64,000 bases of DNA, from positions 74,314 to 138,313 of the forward strand of contig CAYYUG010000003.1 in assembly GCA_964474755.1 (NCBI GenBank), read 5' to 3'. This stretch comes from GCA-2717185 sp964474755. GTDB taxonomy: Bacteria; Pseudomonadota; Alphaproteobacteria; UBA8366; GCA-2717185. Made by a program: the position numbers and the translations under genes. Shown here in pieces: positions 1 to 8,574 of the stretch; positions within the stretch are counted from its first letter, which is position 1, and every line of letters begins with the position of its first letter. The notes under the pieces are model-generated. The model was given only the letters and a program-made list of their open reading frames with translations, was not told the DNA's origin and did no database searches.

Positions 1-534
1 TGGTCTTATTCTGGTCTGATCATTTGCGACTATCTGCGGGCGTATGGCGATGAAACGCTGAAAGGGATTAATTTCGTGGCCTCTCGGACCTTGGTGGGAA
101 ATGAGAAGGCGCGGCGCATGTCAGGCACGCTATTTCTCGAACTGGTCCCGGGCTTTTGCTCACACGACGCTGTGGAACGCGAAGCTGCTGTAAGGCGCTT
201 CCTTCAAAACCTGACAGCGAGACCAATTTCCGAACCCGATTTCTACATGATGATGGGTTATAATCTCACTGTGCCGCCGAAAGTTTGTGCAGCCATGCTC
301 GATCGATCGGTGGATAATGACGATGTTCTGTCGGGTATATCCGTTCCCATGCTGTTCAGCCACGGCGATGCGGATACGTCGGTTCTACTGGCGATGGCGG
401 AACACAACACTGCGCAAATAAGCGGTTCTACTCTGTCAATCTATGAAAACGTCGGCCACGCCCCGTTCTACGAAGACGCCGAAAGATACAACAGCGAGCT
501 CGCGAATTTTGCCGCAAAATGTCATGGTATTTGA
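1..534 (+). CDS. alpha/beta hydrolase, 5' end outside the window
   Basis: The reading frame is open from the first base, so the N-terminus is missing. The visible part begins WSYSG, the nucleophile elbow (G-x-S-x-G, first Gly lost off the edge), followed by a cap region. Near the end come HGDADTSV, with the acid residue, and NVGHAPFYEDAERYN, with the catalytic His. These three elements give the Ser-Asp-His triad of the alpha/beta-hydrolase fold (esterase, lactonase or haloperoxidase-like). Substrate cannot be inferred. The gene is followed by a 78-bp gap and a membrane protein on the same strand. Confidence 0.8.
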   Translation, partial: WSYSGLIICDYLRAYGDETLKGINFVASRTLVGNEKARRMSGTLFLELVPGFCSHDAVEREAAVRRFLQNLTARPISEPDFYMMMGYNLTVPPKVCAAMLDRSVDNDDVLSGISVPMLFSHGDADTSVLLAMAEHNTAQISGSTLSIYENVGHAPFYEDAERYNSELANFAAKCHGI

Positions 535-612
535 TGGTTTTGGATAACGGTGTGGTAAGGCCGTTTCCTTAGTTTTTACATCTCTCCTCCTTGGCTGGAT
601 CTGGGTAGCAAA

Positions 613-1263
613 ATGCTGGAACTGACCTATCTCGATTTTTTTGGTCACGTGTCATTTCTGATAACTGCTTTGTCTTTTGCGTTACGCGACATGTTGGCGC
701 TTAGGATATTCGCGATAGTCAGCTGCTTGATAGGTATCGCGTACAACTATTTAATTCCGGAGGGCCCCCTTTGGCTGGTGATTTTCTGGCTCACGATTTT
801 CATCTTCATTAACAGCTTCAGGATCATTAGATTTGTTCTGGAGCGGAGGGGGATCGAGTTCTCAGAGGAGGAAGCGGAGCTTCACGAGACCGTGTTCTCT
901 AATTTCTCCCCGGTTGAATTCAAAAAACTCATACGGATCGGCGAATGGCAAAATGTCGAGTCTGGTCAGATGTTAGCAGAGCAGGGCAGTATCGTCGGTG
1001 GCTTGAAGCTTTTATACAACGGAGAAGTAAGGGTAGAGCGCGATGGGGCGGAGATTGGTCGGGCGCGTGATGGCGCAATGATCGGCGAGATTTCGTTTAT
1101 CCAGGGGGGGCCAGCGACGGCGACAGTTCTGGCAACAAAACCGTGCAGCTACGTATCCTGGCCCGGTAAGGAGTTGCGCAAGCTGCTGGCCCGCAATCCA
1201 AGCATGGATATCGCTATGAAGCATGTCTTCAGCATTGATTTGATGCGCAAGCTGACGGTTTAG
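613..1263 (+). CDS. Popeye-like membrane protein with cyclic-nucleotide-binding domain
   Basis: A 216-residue protein. Residues about 8-72 form three hydrophobic membrane helices. Residues about 95-205 form a cNMP-binding beta-roll: NFSPVEFKKLIRIGEW opens the domain, followed by GQMLAEQGSIVGGLKLLYNGEV and a phosphate-cassette-like GAMIGEISFIQGGPATATV. This three-helix plus Popeye/CNB arrangement is known from animal POPDC proteins and bacterial homologues. The likely role is a membrane sensor for a cyclic nucleotide, but there is no output domain, so the partner is unknown. The cassette has E but lacks the usual R in the expected place (GGPATATV), so cAMP binding is uncertain. Confidence 0.75.
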   Translation: MLELTYLDFFGHVSFLITALSFALRDMLALRIFAIVSCLIGIAYNYLIPEGPLWLVIFWLTIFIFINSFRIIRFVLERRGIEFSEEEAELHETVFSNFSPVEFKKLIRIGEWQNVESGQMLAEQGSIVGGLKLLYNGEVRVERDGAEIGRARDGAMIGEISFIQGGPATATVLATKPCSYVSWPGKELRKLLARNPSMDIAMKHVFSIDLMRKLTV

Positions 1264-1344
1264 TGACCCCGGTGTGAATTTCGTCCCTGCGCTATATACT
1301 CGCAACGGTTTTAGTATGTGAAAGTAATCTGCAAGAGGTGAGGC

Positions 1345-2175
1345 TTGTCTCTGTCATTGAAGCCGTTAGCGGATGCGCTGGGTGTCGAGGCGACGGGCGT
1401 CGACTTGTCGGCGCCGGTATCGGACGAAGTCGTCGATAAACTGAAAATGGCGCTCCGCGAAAAATGCCTATTAGTCGTTCGCAATCAGCATTTGAGTTCC
1501 AAGCAGTATCTCGCCGCCGTGCGATTGTTCGGTGAGACAATGGAACAGCATCTTAGCGATTTGCTGATGGCGGACTATCCTGAGATAGCCGTCCTGGACA
1601 GTCGAAAATCGCCAGTTGGTGACGACGGCCTCGGTATCCCGCTCGGTTCGAAGGATTGGCACACCGACCATACGAACCACGAAAAGCCGCCGAAAATGAC
1701 TGCAATGTACGCGGTAGCGCTCCCACGTGAAGGTGGTGATACGGGGTTTGCAAACATGCATCTTGCCTACGAAGCATTGTCGGAGGAAGAAAAGACGAAA
1801 TTAAGCGGATTGAAGACGGTTAATCGGATCGAAAACAATCCATACGTGAGCGATGAGCACAAAAAGCGGTTCGGGGGAGCCCAGGTTCATCCTTTGATCC
1901 GCACCCATCCTGAGACTGGGCGAAAGGCGATTTATATTCACCCAGGCAAGACGGAACGGATTGAAGGTATGGATGAAGAGGAGAGCGATGCCTTCGTCGA
2001 TAGCTTGATGGCGCAGGCCATCCAGTCGGAAATTACCTATCGGCATCATTGGCAGCTATGCGATCTTGTGATCTGGGACAACCGGTCTATTTCGCACATA
2101 GCCTATCGCGATTATGACCACCAGGAAGGGCGGATCATGCAGCGGGTCATTTTAGCCGGTGACAGGCCGGTCTGA
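1345..2175 (+). CDS. TauD/TfdA family Fe(II)/2-oxoglutarate dioxygenase
   Basis: 276 residues, normal length for the family. It starts with TTG, chosen because AGAGGTGAGG lies just upstream and the next residues (SLSLKPLADALGVEATGVDL) match the conserved N-terminal strand. The Fe(II) facial triad is visible as WHTDHTNH (H106, D108) and the distal His of DNRSISHIAY (about H251). R267 near the C-terminus would bind the 2-oxoglutarate carboxylate. The THPETGRKAIYIH segment is typical of TfdA/TauD. Closest in the window to the copy at 40275 (shared WHTDHTNHE-PPK). The substrate is unknown; the family hydroxylates sulfonates, phenoxyacetates and similar acids. Confidence 0.85.
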   Translation: MSLSLKPLADALGVEATGVDLSAPVSDEVVDKLKMALREKCLLVVRNQHLSSKQYLAAVRLFGETMEQHLSDLLMADYPEIAVLDSRKSPVGDDGLGIPLGSKDWHTDHTNHEKPPKMTAMYAVALPREGGDTGFANMHLAYEALSEEEKTKLSGLKTVNRIENNPYVSDEHKKRFGGAQVHPLIRTHPETGRKAIYIHPGKTERIEGMDEEESDAFVDSLMAQAIQSEITYRHHWQLCDLVIWDNRSISHIAYRDYDHQEGRIMQRVILAGDRPV

Positions 2176-2183
2176 TCTGATCC

Positions 2184-3371
2184 CTAATTAGCTACAGCGA
2201 CCAAACCGCTCTTAAGCAATGTGTCAAACGTAGAGGCGTCCAATCCACCCAGGCCTGTTAATATTTCGCGCGAATGTTCGCCTGCCCTGGCAACGGTTGA
2301 TGAAACACCGACTGTACCATCTCGAAACACGAAAGGTGGGTTGGGTACTTTGAATGGCCCTGTAGCATCTGTCACTGTTTGCATCACGTCACGGGCTTCG
2401 AATTGTGTGTCTTGGATAGCTTCACCAACTGGTTTGTATTGCGAGCACGGAATACCTGCCGCCATAAGAGTTTCTTCACATTCCTTCGCGGGTCGCTGAC
2501 TGGTCCACTGTTCAATTTGCTCCATAAAGTCATTCCAATTAGCGGTTCGTTTGAAGGGAGCGTCAAAACGCTCGTCTACCAACATATCAGGGCGGTCTAT
2601 CGCTTCGACCAGTCGTTTGAAATTGTTTTGGGTGATTGGTGTGACAATCACGAATCCATCATTTGCGTGGATCGGTCCAAAGCCGCGCCGCTTCCATTCC
2701 AGGGGGAATTGTGAAGTTTGAACTTCGTACACCAGCATGTTGATGACCGAATCCATAAGTGCAACGTCGATGAACCTGCCACCGCCATGCCGAAAGCGCG
2801 ACAACAAACCAGTTTGGATGGCTCCGAATGCGTAGATCGCCGCAAGATAGTCGGCGAAATAGGCGCCGGATGTACGCGGGGGCGTCCCCTCGGCTTCGAA
2901 CTCTCCCAGTGAAACGTCAAGGCCGCTGGCTGCGTGAACAACAGGTGCGTAGGCAGGTTGAAGCGCGCGTGGACCTTCTTGCCCGAATCCCGATATCGCG
3001 CAATACACCAGATCAGAGTTCGTTTCGGAGAGCGTCTCGTAGGCGAGCCCTAGTTTCTTCATTACACCTGGCCGGAAGTTCTCCACCACAATATCACTCT
3101 CGGCGACAAGCTTACGCACGATCTCTTTTACACGAGGATCTGTTAGGTTGATGGCTACGCTTTTCTTCCCAGCATTGAGGTGACCGTAATAACTGCTGTG
3201 CCCATTACGCTGCGGCGGCGCATTTCTCATATGTTCCCCGATAACTGGTTCGAGTTTGATGACCTCTGCGCCGCAATCCGCGAGAAGACGAGCGCAATAG
3301 GGACCCGCGATGATTTGCGTGAAATCAATCACGCGAATGCCCTCTAGAGGTGGCTTTGAATTTCTTTTCAT
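2184..3371 (-). CDS. class III CoA-transferase (CaiB/BaiF family)
   Basis: 395 residues, full length. The N-terminus PPLEGIRVIDFTQIIAGPYC is the family signature, followed by VVENFRPGVMKKLGL, and FADYLAAIY contains the expected catalytic aspartate (about D174) that forms the acyl anhydride. The C-terminal domain ends with GEHSREILTGLG. It would move CoA between a donor thioester and an organic acid. It faces the TauD gene tail-to-tail (8 bp apart) and is divergent from the cupin at 3529, with about 155 bp of shared promoter region. The acid substrate cannot be told from sequence. Confidence 0.88.
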   Translation of the reverse strand: MKRNSKPPLEGIRVIDFTQIIAGPYCARLLADCGAEVIKLEPVIGEHMRNAPPQRNGHSSYYGHLNAGKKSVAINLTDPRVKEIVRKLVAESDIVVENFRPGVMKKLGLAYETLSETNSDLVYCAISGFGQEGPRALQPAYAPVVHAASGLDVSLGEFEAEGTPPRTSGAYFADYLAAIYAFGAIQTGLLSRFRHGGGRFIDVALMDSVINMLVYEVQTSQFPLEWKRRGFGPIHANDGFVIVTPITQNNFKRLVEAIDRPDMLVDERFDAPFKRTANWNDFMEQIEQWTSQRPAKECEETLMAAGIPCSQYKPVGEAIQDTQFEARDVMQTVTDATGPFKVPNPPFVFRDGTVGVSSTVARAGEHSREILTGLGGLDASTFDTLLKSGLVAVAN

Positions 3372-3528
3372 TGGGTGCCTGATGGGAAGTGAACTATCAC
3401 GTCACGTTAAGCTCTGCGGTAATAGTGCTCAAGCCGCAGTAACTCAAATTACGATGGTTTGGTGTGGCATGGCTCCGTCCGCTAGTATGTTCAGCAACGA
3501 TAGAAATGCCTTGTAAAGGGACCGGATT

Positions 3529-4305
3529 ATGAAGGCCGTTGCCGCATCGGAAGCAGAGATAAAAGAAATTGTTCGCAAGGACGGCGTTGGGCGGCGCTGT
3601 GATTATTTTGGAACATCAGGTCAGATCACAATGGCACCCCAGGGTTTTCTCGTGGAGCGGCCCTATGCGAATGCCCGGATCGATCCGCATTTCCACGATG
3701 TGGACCAGTTCCAGGTAATCGTCGCAGGATATGGTCACATCGGAAAAAAGGAAGTGCGACCGGTGACTTTTCAGTATGCGGACGCCTATACGCCATACGG
3801 CCCAATAGTGGCACAAGATGACGGCATTTCGTTCTTCACGCTGAGAAATGTGGCGAGCGGTGGTCATTTCAGCATGCCGGGCTCTAAACACCTGATGCCT
3901 TGCCGGGCTGGCCGCAATATCGCGGCAGTATTCGAGCAGGACCAAACGCCGCCAGCCGCGGGTCAAAGCTTTTGCGAAGTGTTGATGGAAGGTCAGGTCG
4001 ATGGCGTCGATGCGATCGGTATTCGTTTGGGTTCCAATGCCGTCGCCGACGGTTTGCAGAATGATGGTGGGGGTCAATATTACTTGGTGTGCGCCGGTTC
4101 GGTTGTTGTCGATGGAAAGCCGCTCCCGAAAAATTCAGTGATCCGCATAGATCCAGGCGAGGCAACACCGGTTTTTCAGTCTGGGGATGAGGGTGCCAAT
4201 GTACTGGCGCTGCAGTTTGCGCGGCCTTCCGATCGACCTGGCGCCGATTTACAAGGTCTGGCTGCGCGCAGCAATGATGGCTATGTCCAGAAGACCGAAA
4301 AATAG
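3529..4305 (+). CDS. cupin-fold protein of unknown function
   Basis: 258 residues. The stretch around 52-72 (IDPHFHDVDQFQVIVAGYG) looks like a cupin metal-binding motif, H54-x-H56-x3-Q60 with a further H70. The second half (about 150-245) looks like a second, degenerate cupin-like half ending VLALQFARPSD. No signal peptide is seen, so it is probably cytoplasmic. The start is set by AAAGGGACC about 11 bases upstream of ATG. The protein is not recognised beyond the fold. Its divergent neighbour is a CoA-transferase, which hints at small-acid metabolism but no more. Confidence 0.6.
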   Translation: MKAVAASEAEIKEIVRKDGVGRRCDYFGTSGQITMAPQGFLVERPYANARIDPHFHDVDQFQVIVAGYGHIGKKEVRPVTFQYADAYTPYGPIVAQDDGISFFTLRNVASGGHFSMPGSKHLMPCRAGRNIAAVFEQDQTPPAAGQSFCEVLMEGQVDGVDAIGIRLGSNAVADGLQNDGGGQYYLVCAGSVVVDGKPLPKNSVIRIDPGEATPVFQSGDEGANVLALQFARPSDRPGADLQGLAARSNDGYVQKTEK

Positions 4306-4715
4306 TGCATCGACTAAATCGTATTCTCTTTCGATATTTATGAATATTTAACATTCAATGAGAGGCCCCCTTCAGGATCTGTCATTGCAGATTAACCAGG
4401 TGATGAAAGACAATGATTTCCAGGACCAATCACATCCTGGCGTTGGGTACAGCGTGTGTAACGAAGTGTTTGTTTTGAGACTTACCGCTAAGGCTAACGA
4501 TTGTGACGTGATCCTTACGTGCGGTATTTCCTAAATGCTCGACTAAGTGGTGCATGTGGAGAATGAGATGCCGTTCTTTTCGCGATTAGGCAAATTAGCA
4601 GATCAGTCTTGAGGCATCGAAATGTTTAAGTCATACCAAATTATCTGTAGATGAACTGTTGATGGTGAAGCGCTGAGATAAGATTCCGCGGCCGCAGCTC
4701 GTCAATTTCGAAATA

Positions 4716-4728
4716 TACCAAATTGGTA
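4716..4728. promoter_or_regulatory. candidate operator palindrome
   Basis: TACCAA-A-TTGGTA, two perfect 6-bp arms around one base, 16 bp upstream of the predicted -35 box. The position and symmetry suit a dimeric regulator. No regulator gene is adjacent, so the binding protein is unknown. Confidence 0.4.
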
Positions 4729-4744
4729 GAAATCGAATAGTGAG

Positions 4745-4773
4745 TTGGTGCGATCTTGCACTGATCATATAAG
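4745..4773 (+). promoter_or_regulatory. candidate sigma-70 promoter for the selenoprotein operon
   Basis: TTGGTG (4745-4750), a 17-bp spacer, then TATAAG (4768-4773). The -10 box matches 5 of 6 consensus bases and the -35 box 3 of 6. GATCTT (4752-4757) and AAGATC (4771-4776) form an inverted repeat over the spacer and -10 box. AAGGAG at 4795-4800 is the ribosome-binding site for the gene that follows. Confidence 0.45.
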
Positions 4774-4809
4774 ATCTCCGTATATACCTCTGACAAGGAG
4801 ATGCTCGTC

Positions 4810-5364
4810 ATGACTAACGACGGACTATTGGTGACATTGGTACACCCAGCGGCGGAGGATGTTCCAGTTACCTACGCCCTGGCGCCTCGATTGGAATGCC
4901 TGGAGGGTAAACGGATCGGCCTACTGGATAATAGGAAGCGTCATTCTGATGTGTTCCTCGCTAAGCTGCGACAACTGCTACAGGAACGTTACGGTGTGGC
5001 TGATTTTGAGTACTATCTGAAGGATGGTGCCAGTGTGGCGACACCGCCGGATGTCCTGGCCGATATGGCAACCCGCTGCGACGCAATAATCCATGCGGTA
5101 GCTGATTGAGGTTCCTGTACCACGTGGGGTCTACATGATGGAACAGAAGCAGAAAAATTGGGTCGTCCTGCGGCAACAGTCCTGACAGAAGGGTTTGCGA
5201 AATCGGCGGAGTTAAGGTCAAAAGTTCTTGGGATGCCGACACATCCGAAAGTCTTCGTCGACCATCCGCTCGCAAGTAAGACCATTGAGCAGGTCAATAA
5301 TATGGCAGAGCGCTTTGTCGATGAGATTGCGAGAGCTTTGACGGTGAAGCCGGAGGCGGCGTAA
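4810..5364 (+). CDS. UGSC-family selenoprotein (UGA at 5107-5109 read as Sec)
   Basis: Read straight through the in-frame TGA at 5107-5109, this is one 184-residue protein. The codons around it give HAVAD-U-GSCTTWGLHDG, the diagnostic motif of the UGSC (seleno)protein family, with Sec100 and Cys103 as a U-x-x-C redox pair. After the TGA the frame stays open for 84 residues (EKLGRPAATVLTEGFAKSAEL onward) to TAA, with normal composition. I chose ATG 4810 rather than 4801 because AAGGAG ends at 4800. A strand, U-G-[S/T]-C-T, helix pattern also recalls the Sec subunits of glycine/proline reductases (inference). The stop overlaps the next start (TAATG). Substrate unknown. Confidence 0.88.
5111..5144 (+). 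promoter_or_regulatory. candidate bacterial SECIS hairpin after the UGA
   Basis: Directly after the UGA codon, GTTCC (5111-5115) pairs with GGAAC (5140-5144) and TGTA (5116-5119) pairs with TACA (5132-5135), with TGAT bulged on the 3' side. The apical part CCACGTGGGGTC can pair CC with GG. A stem-loop just 3' of the UGA is what SelB requires in bacteria. The UGA-to-loop distance (about 10-12 nt) is short for the usual pattern, so the exact fold is uncertain. Confidence 0.4.
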
Positions 5365-6422
5365 TGGGCGCCGTCCGATCGGCACAAGCCACGCGGTTCA
5401 AGCTCGCCGACGACTATGTTGAGATTAATGAGCATTTTCACGAGCAAGGCTGGAGCGATGGTTTGCCTATCATGCCGCCGACTGAAGATGCGGTGGTTGC
5501 GATGATCGGTGACCACGCTCCCGGCGAAGTTATGGGAATTATGCCACCGGTCGACGGGACAGTGACCGTTGAGAAGGTTGCAGCCAACGCTGTCATGGCG
5601 GGCTGCCGACCAGAGTATTTCCCGGTGGTCCTAGCCGGTGTCAGGGCGATGTTGTGTGAAGAATACAATGTTGGTAGCGTCTCGACGACTACGGGCGGCG
5701 CGGCGCCGGTGTTCATCGTAAGCGGCGCCTATGCAGATCAAATCGGTATCAACAGCGGAACGGGATGTTTCGGGTCGGGATTTCGTCCCAATGCTTCTAT
5801 TGGACGCGCCTTGCGTTTGGTTATCCGCAATATTGCCGGTGCCATCCCGGGAGAGATGGATAAAGGAACGCAGGCTTGGCCAGGCCGCTATTCTTTTTGT
5901 TTTGCCGAGAATGAGACTGAAAACCCTTGGGATCCATTGAGGGTTAACCGGGGATTTACAAAAGATGACTCGACGATAACTGTGATCGGTTTGCGCGGCG
6001 TTCATTATATCAACGAAGGCGGTCAAGAAACTGGTCTCGGCAATCTAGAGACCATTGCCGGCTCTATGCGGCGGATGGGCTTGGTTAATTATCTTCATCA
6101 GGTTAATCGAACAGCAATTGGACTTGTCCTAGGACCGGAGCACGCTGATGAAATTGCCAAGGATGGTTACTCTCGGCAGGACGTTCAAGAGTATCTATTC
6201 GAGCACGCCCGAATGCCCATGAAGGATCTGCGCAATCGATCCTATTGGAATTTCAGGGTCTGGCCGGAGGAGTATGACGAGCACGATCCGGATTTTATGG
6301 TGCCAATCGTATACGCTCCGGAAGATTTCATCATCACCGTCGCCGGCGGTACGGGTCGTCATTCTGCCTGGCTGTCGAGTTGGTATATGACGCGAAGTGT
6401 GACGGAGCGTATCGACGTATAG
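5364..6422 (+). CDS. conserved uncharacterised partner of the UGSC selenoprotein
   Basis: 352 residues, starting at the ATG that overlaps the selenoprotein stop (TAATG), so translation is coupled. Near the N-terminus is GWSDGLPIMPPT (29-40), which I recognise as conserved in proteins encoded next to UGSC proteins. Three cysteines sit in conserved-looking contexts: MAGCRPEYF (C81), MLCEEY (C98) and GTGCFGSGF (C135). No membrane segment or signal peptide. The coupling suggests a stoichiometric complex in which one of these cysteines could exchange with Sec100 (inference). I do not know its biochemical function. Confidence 0.7.
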   Translation: MGAVRSAQATRFKLADDYVEINEHFHEQGWSDGLPIMPPTEDAVVAMIGDHAPGEVMGIMPPVDGTVTVEKVAANAVMAGCRPEYFPVVLAGVRAMLCEEYNVGSVSTTTGGAAPVFIVSGAYADQIGINSGTGCFGSGFRPNASIGRALRLVIRNIAGAIPGEMDKGTQAWPGRYSFCFAENETENPWDPLRVNRGFTKDDSTITVIGLRGVHYINEGGQETGLGNLETIAGSMRRMGLVNYLHQVNRTAIGLVLGPEHADEIAKDGYSRQDVQEYLFEHARMPMKDLRNRSYWNFRVWPEEYDEHDPDFMVPIVYAPEDFIITVAGGTGRHSAWLSSWYMTRSVTERIDV

Positions 6423-6499
6423 TCCTGCCTGGTTCACACTGTGTCGGCGGCGAGAAACAGGGCCGTCCGTTACTGGTAGCAAGCAGGATTTATTGATTC

Positions 6500-8572
6500 A
6501 TGACATGGCGCATTGGTTCCGATATCGGTGGAACATTCACAGATATTGCCTATATCGATGAGAACGGCCTGCTACACACGAGCAAGGTGCCATCGACGCC
6601 GGACCGCTATGGACGCGGCGTTATCGATGGGCTGGAACGATTAGTCTATCAGCAGGAACTCTCATTTGAGACGATGAGTGAGATGGTACATGGCTGTACC
6701 ATCGCGACGAACGCGATCCTGGAGGGTAAAGGCGCTAAGACCGCTTTGGTTACGACGGCGGGTTTTCGTGACGTTTTGGAACTACGTCGCATTCGCGTCC
6801 CTCGTCTCTACGAGCCGCTCTACGTGAAACCGGCGCCGCTTTCACCCCGCAATTTGCGATTTGAAGTTAGGGAACGGCTCGACGGACAAGGGTGCGTGGT
6901 GACGCCGCTCAACGAAGAGGATGTTTATGCGGTTGCAGAGCGCATTCACGCCGAGGAGGTAGAAGCGGTGTCTGTTTGCTTCCTGCACTCCTACGCGAAC
7001 CCGGAGCATGAACGCCGTGCTGGCGAGATCCTGCGTGAAAGACTGCCAGGATTGTATGTCAGCCTATCCATCGACATTTTGCCGAAAATCCGTGAATACG
7101 AACGGGTTAGCACGACGGTTATCAATGCCTATGTCGGTCCGACTGTTAGCCGATATGTCAAAGACATGACAGACGACCTGCGTGCTGCCGACTGCCAGGC
7201 TAAGATTACGATGATGCAATCTTCTGGTGGTACGGTCGGGGCGGCGTCGGTGCTGGAAAAGCCGGCGCAAATTGTCGAATGCGGTCCGGCAGCAGGCGTG
7301 GTTGGGGCTGCGTATCTTTGCGAGGCACTGGGGATCGACAGCGCAATTACATTCGACATGGGCGGAACGACTGCAAAGGGTTCATTGATCGAGAATGGCG
7401 AGCTTATCTATGCCGACAGCTACGAAGTTGGCGCCTCTGTTAGCGCGGCGGGCACGATTGCCGGCGGTGCAGGCTATGCGCTGGAACTGCCGGTTATCGA
7501 CATTTCAGAAGTCGGTGCAGGTGGCGGCTCAATTGTCCGTATTGATCGTGCAGGGTCGATCAAGGTTGGACCGGATAGCGCGGGTGCTATTCCTGGACCG
7601 GCTTGTTATGCGACGGGTGGTATGGAACCGACAATTACCGATGCTAATGTCGTGCTCGGTTATGTCAGTCAGACCGCCCTCGCGGGCGGGACCGTACCTA
7701 TTGAAGCTGAACTGTCCCGTAAAGTAGTGGGTGATACGGTCGCGGAGCCGATGGGTTTGCCGTTGCTGGAAGCTGCTTACGGTATCCATCTCGTTGCGAA
7801 CGCGACGATGGTACGGGCGATCAAGGGGGTCACCACCTATCGGGGGCGGGATCCACGAGACTTTTCAATTTTCGCGTTTGGTGGGAATGGCGGCGTCCAC
7901 GGAGCCGGTATCGCTCGTAGTTTGGAGATACGCCGTGTCATTGTGCCACCCGCGGCCGGTGTATTCAGCGCTGTTGGTCTCCTCGTTGCAAAACAATCAG
8001 TCACTCTTTCCTCTGCTTATTCGGGAGCGCTTGGTAGTATCTCTAACGACGGCGCGAACGTATGCTTTGACAGACTGAGACGTGATGCAGAACGGTTGTT
8101 GGAACTTTCGGATCGGACGCCAGTCTATAGGCTCGAAGCGGAAATGCGCTATGTCGGGCAGGCGTTTGAGTTAACTATTCCACTCGAAGCTGATGGCTTT
8201 TCCTGCAGTGTGAAAGCGCAGTTACGGCCGCGCTTTGATGCCGAGCACGAGCGGCGCTTCGGCCATAGTTTCGACGAGACGAATGATGTCGAAATTGTTG
8301 CCCTGACAGTTCGTGCTACCGACCCGATGAGTCAGTCGCCACAGAAACTCGCAGTGCCGGCCGCGGAGACATCGAGTTTTGAACGTAACGCCTATTTTGG
8401 GTCAGAATTCGGGGTGATGTCGACACCGGTAATTAGCCGCGGTGTACTTTCGAGCGAACCGCGCAAGGGCCCTTGGGTTATTGAGGAATTCGAGGGAACG
8501 ACCGTGGTGCCTCCGGATGCCTATGTTCATCGCGACGAGGCAGACAATATCGTTATCGACCTGGAGTACTGA
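6500..8572 (+). CDS. hyuA: hydantoinase/oxoprolinase subunit A (HyuA-type ATPase subunit)
   Basis: 690 residues, full length. It opens with DIGGTFTDIAYID, the phosphate-1 motif of the actin-like ATPase fold, then GCTIATNAILEGKGAKTAL, and the second half has DMGGTTAKGSLIENGE and GAGGGSIVRID. The family (N-methylhydantoinase A, 5-oxoprolinase N-half, acetone/acetophenone carboxylase subunits) couples ATP use to cleavage or carboxylation of an amide or ketone, working with subunit B. The gene lies 77 bp after the UGSC partner gene, and 2 bp separate it from hyuB, so the four genes are probably one transcript. The actual substrate is not predictable. Confidence 0.9.
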   Translation: MTWRIGSDIGGTFTDIAYIDENGLLHTSKVPSTPDRYGRGVIDGLERLVYQQELSFETMSEMVHGCTIATNAILEGKGAKTALVTTAGFRDVLELRRIRVPRLYEPLYVKPAPLSPRNLRFEVRERLDGQGCVVTPLNEEDVYAVAERIHAEEVEAVSVCFLHSYANPEHERRAGEILRERLPGLYVSLSIDILPKIREYERVSTTVINAYVGPTVSRYVKDMTDDLRAADCQAKITMMQSSGGTVGAASVLEKPAQIVECGPAAGVVGAAYLCEALGIDSAITFDMGGTTAKGSLIENGELIYADSYEVGASVSAAGTIAGGAGYALELPVIDISEVGAGGGSIVRIDRAGSIKVGPDSAGAIPGPACYATGGMEPTITDANVVLGYVSQTALAGGTVPIEAELSRKVVGDTVAEPMGLPLLEAAYGIHLVANATMVRAIKGVTTYRGRDPRDFSIFAFGGNGGVHGAGIARSLEIRRVIVPPAAGVFSAVGLLVAKQSVTLSSAYSGALGSISNDGANVCFDRLRRDAERLLELSDRTPVYRLEAEMRYVGQAFELTIPLEADGFSCSVKAQLRPRFDAEHERRFGHSFDETNDVEIVALTVRATDPMSQSPQKLAVPAAETSSFERNAYFGSEFGVMSTPVISRGVLSSEPRKGPWVIEEFEGTTVVPPDAYVHRDEADNIVIDLEY

Positions 8573-8574
8573 CA

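Larger units (their letters stand above)
4306..4809. other. 504-bp non-coding stretch upstream of the selenoprotein
   Basis: No convincing gene on either strand. The right-hand end carries a candidate operator, promoter and ribosome-binding site (listed separately). The left and middle parts show no terminator or repeat that stands out. Confidence 0.6.

Noticed and set aside
4801..5109. Short 102-residue protein ending at the UGA
   Set aside because: The UGA sits inside the UGSC motif and the frame continues with conserved sequence.
5158..5364. Separate 68-residue gene after the UGA
   Set aside because: It is the C-terminal part of the selenoprotein; it has no ribosome-binding site of its own.
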